A stretch of 64,000 bases of DNA from Cricetomys ansorgei (GCA_026225945.1 JAMJFZ010000320.1:11080001-11144000), one strand, 5' to 3'; numbered from the stretch's first letter, positions 1 to 10,120 are shown. A program made the numbers and translations. Notes: generated by a model from the sequence alone, not told the origin.

Positions 1-3
1 CTT

Positions 4-150
4 CCCGGGCGGTGGCACACGCATTTAATCCCAGCACTTGGGAGGCGGCGGCACACCGATCTCCAAGTCCAAGGCCAGCCTGGTCTACAGAGTTCCAGGA
101 CAGCCAGGGCTACACAGAGAAACTGTCTCAAAAAACAAAACAAACAAAAA
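4..150 (+). mobile_element. B1 SINE
   Basis: 7SL-derived SINE in ACTR6 intron 8: 'gggcggtggcacacgc', 'tttaatcccagcac' (pol III A/B-box area) and an A-rich tail. A short stretch in the middle is lost. Confidence 0.85.
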
Positions 151-416
151 TGAAAGTAATAATAATAATTCTTAAATAATATATAATACTTAATTTAATA
201 CAATTACCTTTTATCTCCAAGATTTATCACACATGCTACCATTTGACTGATTTCTTTTTCTAAATAAATCTAGTGAGAAACTTATTTATTAAATATATCT
301 ACTTTGGCCTAAAGAAGACCTGTCAATCCAGCTAGATAAGAAATGTTTTGCAAAGATGGCTGGGGCTGTCACTTGAGAAGACATTATGGAGGATTTTGTT
401 TTTAATTACCTTACAG

Positions 417-620
417 GGGCTAGAGAGATAGTACTGGCTGCTCTTCTAAGGACTCAGGTTCAATTCCCAGCATCTACACACTGGCTCACAACTGTCTGCA
501 ACTCTAATTGCAGGGGATATGACACCCTCTTCCGGCCTCTCTGGGCACTGCACACTCATAGTACACAGACATACATGTGAACAAGATAAACATACACATC
601 AAATAAAAATATAAACAAAA
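417..620 (+). mobile_element. B2 SINE
   Basis: tRNA-derived SINE: 'ggggctagagagatag' head, 'ggttcaattcccag' B box, A-rich tail. It abuts ACTR6 exon 8 (18 bp away). Confidence 0.8.
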
Positions 621-637
621 AGAAATTTAAAAATTAC

Positions 638-716
638 CTTACAAAAGCCCTTTTTAATTGTACTGAAATCAGGCAGAACATAGTCAATCATCACTGTATT
701 GTCTTCTCCTTTCAAC
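638..716 (-). CDS. ACTR6: ACTR6 coding exon 8 (codons 224-250)
   Basis: 79 nt, last ACTR6 exon inside the window. Encodes LKGEDNTVMIDYVLPDFST then IKKGFCK, ending on a codon boundary at a GTAATT donor. The next exon (around codon 251 onward) lies left of base 1. Only 89 bp separate it from exon 7. Confidence 0.94.
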
Positions 717-805
717 CTGAAAGACAAAATAAAGGTTTATAAAAATTTATAATTAGTATCACCTGACTATCAACTCCTCAAATAACAGATTACCATTATG
801 CTTAC

Positions 806-904
806 TTTGCAATATCCATGTCTCTGTAAAAGTCCTGAGACACATAGCATACGTCTTCTTTCACTTGATTGATCACATGAGTTTCATCCATAACATGCAG
901 CTGC
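806..904 (-). CDS. ACTR6: ACTR6 coding exon 7 (codons 191-224)
   Basis: 99 nt, phase preserving. Encodes QLHVMDETHVINQVKEDVCY and on to DFYRDMDIAK; 'VKEDVCYV' corresponds to actin 'IKEKLCYV'. Acceptor GCTAG after a pyrimidine tract, donor GTAAGC. Confidence 0.95.
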
Positions 905-933
905 CTAGCAGAAACAAAAGTATATGTAACGTG

Positions 934-1110
934 AGGGCCGGCAAGATGTTTCAACACCTAGGACACTAGCTTCGAATTCTGACGAGCAGAGGCCAATCCC
1001 CGGGACCTACAAGTTGTCCTCCGACCTTCACGCAGGTATGCATACACACACATATGGCCCATCCCCACACATACGATAAATGTAGTCATAAGCAGATAAA
1101 ATTTGAAATG
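934..1110 (+). mobile_element. B3/B4-type SINE
   Basis: Degraded tRNA-derived SINE with the 'agttgtcctccgacctt' body and 'cacacacatatggcc' tail typical of B3. Confidence 0.6.
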
Positions 1111-1154
1111 AGAAGCAACTGAATATATCCTTAAAGTATCATTTAAATTATTTT

Positions 1155-1362
1155 TTAAAGATTTATTTTTATTTTACTTGTCTGTATATTTTGCCTGCAT
1201 ATATGTCTGTGCACTGGTATGCTGTGCCACGGAGGCCAGAAAAGGGTGCTGGAACCAGAGTTATAAACAGTTGTTAGCCTACATGTGGGGGCTGAGGACC
1301 AAACCAGTCCTCTGGAGGAGCAGCCAGTGCTCTTGACCACTGAGCCATCCCTCCAGCCCCTA
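1155..1362 (-). mobile_element. B2/B3 SINE, antisense
   Basis: Ends with the antisense head 'ccactgagccatccctccag' and contains 'ggaggccagaaaagggtg'; T-rich start is the antisense A tail. Confidence 0.8.
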
Positions 1363-1399
1363 ACTTATTTTTCTACGGCTGATGCTCATGCACATGCAC

Positions 1400-2755
1400 A
1401 CAGACACACTCTATTAAGTGTTCAATTCTCAGTCGTCCCTCCCCACCTCTTCGCTGTGCCCCAGTCCCCAACTTGGGTGGACACCCCACCCCTGAAACAC
1501 AGGCCATGCCTGCCAGAAGACCAGGTGGGCCACTCATCTGCCCGCAAACCTTCCCCACACTCTGTTCACCCAAACCCAATCCTGACGGTCTTCCCTCCTG
1601 CTGCAACAGAACTCTAGCTGCAGCCTCCCCTTCCTCCAGCCTGCAACACCAGCAAGCATTCCCCATGACCACACCAGCTGAGCAATCCTATAAAACAGGC
1701 AACACAAAGCCAACACACTCTGAAAATCCAGGGAGGAAACAGAAACCAAGGAACAAAACACCCACCCAACAAAGACAAACCCAAAATCAGCACCTAGACC
1801 TATGCTCACCCCAAACCAAGATGCCTGTATGGCAGCGTAAGAACACAGTCACAGCCGGGGCAATGTCTCTTCCATAGCTCAGCTATCCTACCACAGCAGG
1901 CCCTGAGCATTCCAATACAGCTGAAGCCCAAGACGACGACTTTAAAATTAACCATATGAAGATGATAGAGGTCTTTAAAGAGGGAGGGAGGGAGGGAGGG
2001 AGGGAGGGAGGGAGGGAATAAATTCAGGAAAAGACAAGCAACTGGAGTAAATGAATAAATCCCAACGAATGCTTAACTTGAGGCCCATGCCACAAGTAGG
2101 AGCCCATGCCCAACAATGCCTAGACGGCCAGGAACTGGAGCCTAGGTAGCTCAGTCCTCAGATTGGTGCCTTCCCCAGTGATTATCAGAGAGCCTTCCTC
2201 TGGCAGCACAGAGACGCACAGCCAGACATTATGAAGAGAAAGAGTCTAAATTGGAGGTCTCCATTTGGTCCCTCCCCTCAGAGCTCAGTGAATCCTGTGG
2301 AAGAGGGGCAGGAAAGACTGTACGAGCCAGAATGGTTTGAGACCAGACCACAGTCCACTGAATCAACTAAGCAGGGCGTGTATGGGCTCAGAGACTGAAG
2401 CAGCAAGCATGGGACCTGCGTGGTCTGCACCAGGTCCTCTGCCTATATGTTAGGGCTGTTAGCTTGGTGCTTTTGTGGGACTCCTGGCAGTAGGGGTGGG
2501 AGTATCTCTGACTCTCTTGCCTGCTCTTGGGACCCTTATTTTCCCTACTGGAAGCTCGTCCAGCTTCAATATGAGGGTTTGTGCTTTGTCTTATACTTTG
2601 TGTCATGTTTGGCTGGTATCTCTTGGAGACCTGCTTTTTTCTGAAGGAAAATGGAAGGGGAGTGGATCTGGGAGGGAAAGTGGGAGGGAGCTGCAGGGAG
2701 TGAAGGGAGGGGAAACTGTGGTCCAAATCTATTTTTCAATTAAAAAAAAAAAAAA
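1400..2755 (+). mobile_element. LINE-1 fragment, internally deleted
   Basis: 1400-2045 matches the rodent L1 leader and very start of ORF1 ('gatgatagaggtctttaaag'). From about 2060 the sequence is L1 3' UTR ('gcccatgccacaagtagg', 'tgcaccaggtcctctgcc', 'ggctgttagcttggtgc') ending in a poly(A) at 2743-2756. Nearly all of ORF1 and all of ORF2 are missing. The element is inert and antisense to ACTR6. Confidence 0.75.
1981..2018 (+). repeat. (GGGA)n microsatellite
   Basis: About nine uninterrupted units of AGGG, within the purine-rich ORF1-start region of the L1 fragment. Confidence 0.95.
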
Positions 2756-2771
2756 ACTTTAAGAAATAAAT

Positions 2772-2915
2772 GCAGCTGGGCAGTGGTGGCACCTTTAATC
2801 CCAGCACTCGGGAGGCAGAGGTAGGCGGATCTCCGTGAGTTCAAGGCCAGCCTGGTCTACAGAGTGAGTTCCAGGACAGCCAAGAGTTACAACAGAGAAA
2901 CCCTGTCTCAAAATG
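2772..2915 (+). mobile_element. B1 SINE ('gttacaaca' variant)
   Basis: Full-length B1 directly after the L1 poly(A). Carries 'agagttacaacagagaaacc' where most B1 have 'agggctacacagagaaacc'. Confidence 0.88.
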
Positions 2916-3584
2916 GGATATGTGAAGTATTTATTTGTAGCCAATCAACTTTTAAAAATTGCTTCTTTTTGTTTTTTTTAAAAAGCATTATAGGCCAATT
3001 TCATCTTCACACTATCACAGTAATGAGCACGGAAGCTAGCTTGGCCAGGACAGTTCTCGGGCAGAGACAGGAGTCATCTTAGTCCCAGAGAGTAAAGGTG
3101 AAAACAGTCTAAGAATCAGGAAAACACAGGTATTTTTATCTTTCTGTTCCCTCACTCTTTAGTGCTACTCTAAGATACAGAGTTTCACATGGTTTTAAAG
3201 TTATTTCTATTCAAGGAAATGTGGATCGTCAGCAAGAATGTCCAAATCTGCAGCAGCATCTTCTGAATATCACCCACTAATTTAGATTGTAAAAGCACAT
3301 TATAATTCATATTTTCTTCATTGGGAAGTCCTATGAGAAAGAGAAATCTTTCGTCTGTTTTCATTCATCTTCTAAGACCCTAAATAATAGTCAAACCCAT
3401 AAAGGAATTGAATCTGTGATTACTACAGGAAGTTACCATGTTTTTACATCTGGGTAACATTTCCATTTATTTTTTTCCCACCCTGAGAACCATTTAAATA
3501 AGTATATTGAGATTGTATTCTTCTAATGGATCAATAACCACTCTTAGCTACAATCATGTAAGGAACAGATACAGTGCTATATTT

Positions 3585-3790
3585 TGGACCTAGAATGTCC
3601 TCAAAGATCCAGGTGTTAAAGGCTTGATGCTATTGGGAGGTGAACTTTTAAGAGGCGAAGGTGGAAGGAAGTTAGGTCACTGAGAACACGCCCTTCAGAG
3701 TGTTATTGGGACCACTTCCCAGACCAAGGTGATTATCTTGCATATTTTGATTCACTAACTCAAACCTGACCAGCACAATGTAGTGTATTT
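3585..3790 (+). mobile_element. MaLR LTR fragment (MLT/MST-like)
   Basis: Recognisable old LTR words: 'gatccaggtgttaaaggctt', 'ctattgggaggtgaac', 'ggaaggaagttaggtca'. Boundaries degraded. Confidence 0.6.
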
Positions 3791-3869
3791 GTTTCTAGGA
3801 TTTATGGCTAGCTCAGTTATATGAAGTTTAAAGCTTTTATATACTTAAAAGCTGTCAAAAATCCATCCT

Positions 3870-4230
3870 GAAGGCTATTGAGAAATGGCTCAGTGTGTGG
3901 AGAAAGATACTTGTCGTGCAAACTGTACAACCTAAGATCAATTTAAGAACACACATAGGGCTGGAGAGATGGCTCAGTGGTTAAGAATATTGACTACTGT
4001 TCCAGAGGACCTGGGTTCAATTCCCAGGACCCACATGGCAGCTCACAACTGTCTGTAACTCCAGTTCCAGGGGATCAGATACCATCACACAGATATGCAT
4101 GCAGGCAAAATATCAATCAATTCTCATATAAATGATAATCAAATAAATCAATTGAGATCACACATAAAGGTAGAAGTGGCTCCACAAAGCTGCCCTCTGG
4201 TCTCTCACACATATAAAAACAAGCAAAATA
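3870..4230 (+). mobile_element. B3/B4-type SINE split by a B2
   Basis: Left arm 3870-3957, right arm 4167-4230 ('gctgccctctggtctctcac'). The arms are separated by the B2 at 3958-4158. Confidence 0.65.
3958..4158 (+). mobile_element. B2 SINE nested in an older SINE
   Basis: Complete B2: 'gggctggagagatggctcag' to an A/T-rich tail. Flanked by CACACATA at 3950-3957 and 4159-4166, an 8-bp target duplication. Confidence 0.88.
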
Positions 4231-4594
4231 CCTATCCTGAGAGTGGCTACTAGAGCCTGGGAAAGGTATGTAGGAAGTGTAGGGAAGAGAAGGCAGTTAA
4301 TGAATGTGGTGGTGCTGCTGGGCAGGGGAATCATTTCTAACGCTCTGTAGCGCAGTAAGATGACTAGGGTTCAAAATATTCAAAATTTTCCAAAACAGCC
4401 AGTAAAGACTTTAAAAATTCCCAACCTAGTGAAACCACATTGCAGTGATACCCTAAGTATCCTGATTAGATAGACAGATAGAGATAATGATATATACGTT
4501 GTATACAAGTACCAAAATACTCACATTGTACCCACTGGTTATGTATAATTATATGTATTTTTAAAATGTAACCACATTTATATCTTTATATACA

Positions 4595-4778
4595 AATTTA
4601 TTTTTTATTTATTTATTATGTGTGCGTATACAGACAACCGTGTCATGGCATTGGTGTCAGAGGACAACTCTGTGAAGTCAGTTCTCGCCATCATTTAGCA
4701 TTGGGGATCAAACTCAGGCTATCAGGATTGCAGGCAAGTACTTTTTAAGTACAATCTTAGCCATCTTGCCAGCCCAAA
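4595..4778 (-). mobile_element. B3 SINE, antisense
   Basis: 'gtcagaggacaactctgtg', 'ggatcaaactcaggctatc' and terminal 'gccatcttgccagccc' are antisense B3. Confidence 0.75.
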
Positions 4779-5027
4779 ATATATTTCAAAAAGACCTCAT
4801 CCTGTTCTTCTGCTTCAACTATTTTCTTGTTACATAGATGCACTTACTTTTTAAGTTTTTTTGCATCATACGCTCCTGATTTGCATACCTTTCTGTATGC
4901 TTTTATTCAATTATTTTTTAAGTTGTTCATAGGCAAATACATACTTTGTGTACTTTGTTACTTTTGCTTCAAATATTTTTCTGTGTGTGTTTGTTTCTTA
5001 AAGTATGTCTTTTGTGGAGCACGGAGT

Positions 5028-5168
5028 TGAGACAGGGTCTCACTGCGTAGCCCAAGGATGGCCAATGAACTCACTATGTTGCCCAGACTAATCCTGAACT
5101 ATTGATTCTCCTGCTTCAGCTTCCCAAGTGCTGGGGTTATAGGTCTATGCTACAGTGCCCAGCCCTGT
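5028..5168 (-). mobile_element. Old B1-type SINE, antisense
   Basis: 'gagacagggtctcactgcg', 'cttcccaagtgctggggtt' and 'acagtgcccagcc' read as antisense 7SL-derived SINE; diverged, perhaps the older PB1 type. Confidence 0.6.
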
Positions 5169-5523
5169 TAATCCTAAATCCTCATTTGGCTTAACCTTTT
5201 CTCCGTTTTCAAGTCGCTTCTTCTCACCTGATGGGGGAAGAGAACTAAATATCAAGACATACTGAAACAAGCCCAGTTGACTTGGTTCAATAGTAAATAA
5301 CTCATATAATCATAATGCTGTGAATGCAGTTCAAAAGTTTTTAATTTTTTGATTTACACTCTAATCAAGGGAAGACAGATTTAACCACAGCAAAAGTAGC
5401 ATACAGATGTTACAAACTCGGTAATTAAGAATTATTATAGCATTAAGCTTAATGCAAAAAGTCAACCTCTAGTTGGGCATGGTGGTACCTCATCACAACC
5501 CCCCAGTTCAAACCAAGTATTAC

Positions 5524-5580
5524 CTGTAGGATATGATCTCTTTTAGATGGTTTGTTAAGAGTTTTCCACCCACATTTATC
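5524..5580 (-). CDS. ACTR6: ACTR6 coding exon 6 (codons 172-191)
   Basis: 57 nt (a multiple of three, phase 2 on both sides). Encodes RINVGGKLLTNHLKEIISYR, the actin-fold 'GG..LT..L' helix of subdomain 4. Acceptor TTTTAG, donor GTAATA. Confidence 0.94.
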
Positions 5581-5690
5581 CTAAAAGGAGAGAATTAAAT
5601 TTTGGTTCAGTTATCGCACATTTCATCCTAAGAAATAAAATGAAAATTGACATAAAATGAGAAATAAAATAAAAATTAAATATAGCTCAC

Positions 5691-5826
5691 CGAATAATTG
5701 CTTCCTTTTTCTTTTTACTTCTGCAATAAGGAACTATGTGTGTGAAGGAATATCCACTGTCTACAATGATACAGCATAATTCGGAAGGATTATCTCGGAA
5801 ATATCTGTGAGCGCTGAGAGCACCAG
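5691..5826 (-). CDS. ACTR6: ACTR6 coding exon 5 (codons 127-172)
   Basis: 136 nt. Encodes AGALSAHRYFRDN and the phosphate-2 loop CIIVDSGYSFTHIVP, equivalent to actin VVDSGDGVTHTVP; the G-D pair of actin is G-Y here. A lysine run (SKKKKE) follows. Acceptor AACAG, donor GTGAGC; the next intron is only 110 bp. Confidence 0.95.
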
Positions 5827-5942
5827 CTGTTAAAAGGATGACAAGGGAAAAAGATGGACACATTAAAATACACTATTACTTTAAAATAATAAAGAAAAGT
5901 AGCAAACTAAGGCAAACACAAACAACAACAACAAGCTGCCTT

Positions 5943-6035
5943 AAGCCAAGTGTGGCGAGGCAGAGACACATGGGTCTCTGTGAGTTCCAGGACAACAAGG
6001 GCTATATAGAGAGACCCTATCTCAAAACAAAACAA
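5943..6035 (+). mobile_element. B1 SINE, partial
   Basis: 'ctctgtgagttccaggacaa' and 'gagagaccctatctcaaaac'; 5' half reduced. Confidence 0.55.
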
Positions 6036-6121
6036 ATCACCCAAGAACAACAACAAACAACCAAAAAGCCTTTAATTTTTAAGAAAATTGTTAATTCATG
6101 GTATTTATAACTACCTTCTTT

Positions 6122-6300
6122 TAGATTTTATTTTAGTTATGTGTGTATGTCTGTGTATGTGCATGTGAGCACAGGTGGCTACAGAGGCCAGAGGACAGGA
6201 GTTTCAAGTGGTGGAAGGTGCCTAACATAGGTGCTGGGAAGCAAAGTCCTCTAAAAGAGCAGTAGGTGCTCTTACCACTGAGCTATCTGTCCAGTGCCTT
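6122..6300 (-). mobile_element. B2/B3 SINE, antisense
   Basis: 'ggccagaggacaggag' and 'gctcttaccactgagctatc'. Confidence 0.7.
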
Positions 6301-6486
6301 CATAGCTGTCTTAAGATGTTTAAACTTTTAAAAGTCAGACTTATATGGTAAATAAAAAAAGAAAAGAATGTGATCACTTTCTTCTGTCACGCTGGCTGTA
6401 TTTTGGGAAGAGGGACCTAAGACAGACACTAACTCTACAGTTTGGGTAGAGCTGAAACGCACTAGCCTTAGCCTCTTTTTACTTTA

Positions 6487-6612
6487 TGGCCGGCTATCAC
6501 TAAGTTCCTTCGATGGGCCTTGGACTCAGTCTGTAGTCCAGGCAAACCGAATTCTCGATCCTCCTCCCTCAGCCTCCCAAATTGCCAGAATTATAGGCCG
6601 TGCCGCTAGGTC
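6487..6612 (-). mobile_element. Degraded B1/B4 SINE, antisense
   Basis: 'gtctgtagtccaggcaaac' and 'ctccctcagcctcccaaatt' remain of an antisense SINE. Confidence 0.45.
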
Positions 6613-6760
6613 AAACTAAAGTTCTATCCTTAAAATAAAAATTCTAGGTTTTATTTCCTTCAGACCTAAAATCTGCCACCCAGTACTCAGGACTTTAAGC
6701 TTCTTTACCCCATTCACAACCACACTCATAATTTAATTTCAATCAAACGTTTTAACTTAC

Positions 6761-6884
6761 CATTTACTCTTAATACTGCTTGAAACTGATATTCTTCAAA
6801 CAGAATCTCATTCATTGATTCTTGAATTGAAGTGAAGTTAAAATATGGTTCTGTTATAATAATATTAGTATCTAAAAAATCAAC
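6761..6884 (-). CDS. ACTR6: ACTR6 coding exon 4 (codons 86-127)
   Basis: 124 nt. Encodes VDFLDTNIIITEPYFN and on to VLRVN; the 'ITEP' motif corresponds to 'LTEA/LTEP' in actin. Acceptor CCATAG, donor GTAAGT. Ends with one base of codon 127. Confidence 0.95.
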
Positions 6885-7079
6885 CTATGGGAGAAAAAAA
6901 ATCCCAAAAGTTTTATAACCTACAGTGATTATCGTCAAATCTGTCTTATGTGTGTGTGTATATATGTATGTGTGTATATAATAAACAAAATTATCTAATC
7001 TTCCCAGTAATACTGACTATACTCCTTATTTAATACATGAACTGAGTCACAGAAGAACTCTAGCTCTGAAGGGTACAAC

Positions 7080-7144
7080 ATCTTCCATGGCCTCTGTAGG
7101 CACCTGCACACATGTGGCTCTCTCTCTCTCTTTTCACACACATA

Positions 7145-7178
<34 letters not shown>

Positions 7179-7200
7179 TACAATTCTAAAGAACTCTTTA
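7080..7200 (+). repeat. (CA)n microsatellite within a SINE tail
   Basis: CT-rich then (CA)n at about 7135-7176, after a B3-like 'cacctgcacacatgtggc'. Confidence 0.8.
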
Positions 7201-7211
7201 AAAAAAAAAAT

Positions 7212-7360
7212 CCAGCCAGTAGTGGTGGCACACGCCTTTAATCCCAGCACCCAGGAGGCAGACACAGGAGGAGCTCTGAGGCCAGCTTGGTCTACAGAGT
7301 GAGTTCTAGGACAGCCTAGGCTACACAGAGAAACTTTGTCTCAAAAAACAAAAAATAAAC
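7212..7360 (+). mobile_element. B1 SINE
   Basis: 'gtggtggcacacgccttta' through 'gctacacagagaaactttg' with A-rich tail. Confidence 0.88.
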
Positions 7361-7470
7361 AAAAACCCATAAAATTCTTGTAAATAGCCGCATATTCAAA
7401 TGTGTAGGCAAACATACGTTTTCATGAAAATAAAAGCAGTGTAACATATGTCTGACCATAATCGAAATAT

Positions 7471-7550
7471 CAGGCTGAAGATGTAGCTGAGTGGTGGAGG
7501 AATCGCCTAGCACAAAAATGCCATGGGTTCGATACTCTAGCATAGGGAAA
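7471..7550 (+). mobile_element. ID SINE
   Basis: 'gctgaagatgtagctgagtg' and 'catgggttcgatactc' match the tRNA-Ala-like ID head and B box. Confidence 0.65.
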
Positions 7551-7673
7551 GGAACAGTAGAAACAGGAAGTAAAAATTTAATATTGAGTTTCACATAGAT
7601 TATCTGTACTCCACTTAATCTTCAACCTAGAGGCTTTATTTATTTGCATTTTCTAAATATTCAGAAGATCGTA

Positions 7674-7800
7674 CTAGGTGTGGTGCATATGCCTTAAATA
7701 TCAGCACTCAAAAGGCAGAATTTGAGGCTAGTCAGTTCTACATAGCAAGATTCCAGGCCAGCCAGGGCTACACAGTAAGACCATGTCTCCAAAAATAAAT
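7674..7800 (+). mobile_element. B1 SINE, diverged
   Basis: 'ggtgtggtgcatatgcctta', 'ccagccagggctacacag', A-rich tail. Confidence 0.7.
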
Positions 7801-7939
7801 AAGTAAACCCTACAAAAATCCAAGTGCCCTAAATACATATAAGTTTATAGATGTTAAACTAAACGTTTATAAATGTCTTGATTTTTCATTTGAATTACGA
7901 TACAGAAATAGAATTTTAATACATACTCTAACTTCTTAC

Positions 7940-8008
7940 CTGATACATTTCTTTTCCAAAAAGATAATCCCAAACTTGCCTTTGGACATCCCAATTCACC
8001 AAGTAGCC
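7940..8008 (-). CDS. ACTR6: ACTR6 coding exon 3 (codons 63-85)
   Basis: 69 nt, phase 0 at both ends, so its loss would not shift the frame. Encodes GYLVNWDVQRQVWDYLFGK and on to MYQ, matching the conserved actin-family segment around the W-D pair. Acceptor TTGTAG, donor GTAAGA. Confidence 0.95.
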
Positions 8009-8084
8009 CTACAATTAAAAAACAACAATAAAACCTTTAATTATCAAGAATATATTAATAATTTTTAAACATAAATATGCTTAT

Positions 8085-8285
8085 GGGCAAGACGGTTAAG
8101 GGAACAAAGCAGCTTTGCCTCACAACTGAGTCCCATCTCTAGAACAGACATAAAGATAAAAGAGGAAAACCAACTCCAGAAGGCTGTCCTCTGGTGTCCA
8201 CATGCAAGCCCTGGGATAGCATGCTGCCCCCGCTCATATCACACACATACACACACACACACAATTAAAAATAAAATAAATAACC
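8085..8285 (+). mobile_element. B3 SINE
   Basis: 'ggctgtcctctggtgtccac', then a (CA) tail and A-rich end. Confidence 0.65.
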
Positions 8286-8301
8286 TTTAAATTTAGGTTT
8301 A

Positions 8302-8570
8302 TAGGGTTGGGAAGACAGCACTCAGCTAAGGTGCTAGCTACACAGGCCTGACAACCCCAGCTCAATCCCCAGAACCTGCAGCTGCTCACACACTTTTAAT
8401 CCTAGCATTTGTACTGGAGAGATGGGAAGGAGAAACAGGAGAAACGCCCAGAAGCTTGAGAGTAAGCTAGCCTAGAGTACACGGCACACTGACAGAGATA
8501 AGGTAGAAAATGAGAACTCCATAAAGTTGTACTCAGACCCTATGCCCCCGCCACATACACACAATTATAG
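8302..8570 (+). mobile_element. B4-type composite SINE
   Basis: tRNA-like head 'ctcaatccccagaacctgc' followed by B1-like 'acacttttaatcctagc' body, the ID+B1 plan of B4. Confidence 0.6.
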
Positions 8571-8606
8571 GTTCATAATATCAGAAATAAAACATAATTG
8601 GATTAC

Positions 8607-8724
8607 CTTTTGAAAAGGAAGGATGTAAAAGAGTCCTGAAGGGTCTTTTATTTCATCAATCTGGTTAGCTGTAAACGTTTTAAGACGTGCTGTTTTTGAT
8701 CTGAACTGACAATTGGGAATAACC
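8607..8724 (-). CDS. ACTR6: ACTR6 coding exon 2 (codons 23-62)
   Basis: 118 nt between a TAG acceptor (8727-8725) and a GTAATC donor. Encodes VIPNCQFRSK through LFYILPFQK, the actin subdomain 1/2 region, where Arp6 differs from actin. Phase 2 in, phase 0 out. Confidence 0.95.
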
Positions 8725-9304
8725 CTAGATGCAAAGAAATAAAGAATTAGCTTTCAAATATTTGGTTCCTAAAAAGTACTAGTACTTAGTCGCCACCTTT
8801 GTGTTAAAAGGCTACTATATTCACAAACTAGAGTTTCTCACTGTCTCCAAACAATTAAAACGGTGCCTTTGGGTTGCTGTTTTTAAGGTGCTGGCATTCA
8901 ACAGGTCCTGCACTGAATCCTTACAATTTGGGGGGTTGGTGGGCACTGGACCTTTTGAGGATCCGATGAAAACCTTTAATTGCATTCCCACCAAAGGCGA
9001 GAATACCCAGAACGTTGCCCACTGTTTCTGAACTTTCATGAACTTTGTCTTTGGTCCCCTCAGTCAATCTCCAGAAGCCTATTTCCTGTTACCAAAAGAA
9101 ATATATACTCCACTTCCGGAGCCCCACGACCACAAACGATAATCAAAATCAATTTCAGTTCAAAGCATCAAACCCACCAATCCAGATCCACACTGAGCAT
9201 CCCTCGACTCAGGCTGGAGCCACGCGAGGGCGTGTGAGGATCACTCACGTCAGAGAGCACAGCCTGTGAAGCAAAAGGCGTGCACGGGGACAACGAACAC
9301 TTAC

Positions 9305-9372
9305 GAGACATTCTCATGGCTGTAACCAATTTTGGCGTTGTAGGCTCCGTTATCCAGCACTAAGGTCGTCAT
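9305..9372 (-). CDS. ACTR6: ACTR6 coding exon 1 (codons 1-23)
   Basis: Start codon at 9372-9370, G at -3. The exon encodes the N-terminal beta strand and phosphate-1 loop, LDNGAYNAKIG, the counterpart of the DNGSGMCK loop of actin. It ends after two bases of codon 23 at a GTAAGT donor (9304-9299). The 5' UTR probably begins within the ETS-rich stretch just upstream; the exact start site is not visible. Confidence 0.95.
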
Positions 9373-9560
9373 TTCAACAGCCACCACGTCGTAGCCGAGA
9401 CGTTTTTTCCCCCGGTCGTATCTCCTCTGCTCAGGCTTCTTCCGGTACTCTATGGTTTGGGGGGGGGGGGGGGGGCGGAGCCGTAGCGTAAACTTCCGGT
9501 TACCCTGACAACGGAGGACGCCGGAAGTCAGGCAGCGGAGCAGCCTTCCCTATCCCGGAG
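9373..9560 (-). promoter_or_regulatory. ACTR6: ACTR6 promoter / 5' UTR with ETS-type sites
   Basis: GC-richer than the flanks, with several CpGs and no TATA box. Three ETS/GABP-like CCGGAA cores are seen: 9439-9445, 9493-9499 (both read on the minus strand as CCGGAAG) and 9521-9528 (CCGGAAGT on plus). A run of 17 G (9459-9475) sits between them. This is the usual make-up of a housekeeping promoter; the start site itself is inferred. Confidence 0.6.
9459..9475 (+). repeat. poly(G) run of 17 in ACTR6 promoter
   Basis: Uninterrupted G17, 87 bp upstream of the ACTR6 start codon; reads as poly(C) in the transcript sense. Confidence 0.9.
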
Positions 9561-9890
9561 CATCCAGTTTTCGAACCCCCCTCCCCCCGTACTTTTTAAG
9601 TAGCAGCGACATTCAATAGTAGAAACTACCATGTACTTTTTTCCCCCCCGTTTCTGATTTTTCTTTACTGCGCACATTGCTGAATGAAAGCTCTTTATCC
9701 CCTGTGGTGTACTACGAGTGAGTGTGTGTGTGGGATTAGAACTGTTGAGACACTTCTATTCTTGAAGAATAGAGTGCAAAACCAAACGCAGCATGGAATT
9801 GGATGCTTCGCTTTCATTTCTTGACACTCGTCATCAGGTTGTAGAATTTGGTTACAATAAATTATATATATGCTGTTTAGTTACCTGTGG

Positions 9891-9893
9891 TTT

Positions 9894-9924
<31 letters not shown>
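9891..9924 (+). repeat. (TTTTG)n tract
   Basis: Five units of TTTTG in T-rich sequence, probably the remnant of an antisense SINE tail. Confidence 0.85.
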
Positions 9925-10120
9925 AACACACATTCGAATGCCCCAGCGAATCCCTTGGCTACTTGATCTCCAGGACTTAATTTATGCATTCTATCTAAAA
10001 AGGACTTCCTGACATCTTACATGTTCCTCCTCTGTTCTTTTTCCTGGAAGCAGATATCCTTCTTGTGTGTTTCTGTAAAACAGTGGGTTTTATATTTCAT
10101 AATGTTAAAAAGAATTTTGG

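Larger units (their letters stand above)
1..9372 (-). other. ACTR6: ACTR6 gene, 5' part (coding exons 1-8 and introns)
   Basis: Actin-related protein 6, a nuclear actin-fold subunit of the SRCAP remodeller that deposits histone H2A.Z. Eight exons on the minus strand join without frame breaks into codons 1-250 of a protein that is about 396 residues in mammals, so roughly the last third lies beyond base 1. Intron phases and GT/AG borders are all consistent. Introns are 8725-9304, 8009-8606, 6885-7939, 5827-6760, 5581-5690 (110 bp), 905-5523, 717-805 (89 bp) and 1-637 (incomplete). Identity rests on recognising the peptide; no substitutions against the mammalian protein stood out to me. Confidence 0.95.

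Noticed and set aside
1473..1877. 134-codon plus-strand ORF
   Set aside because: Lies in the L1 leader fragment; composition and lack of any L1 ORF1 domain show it is not a host gene.
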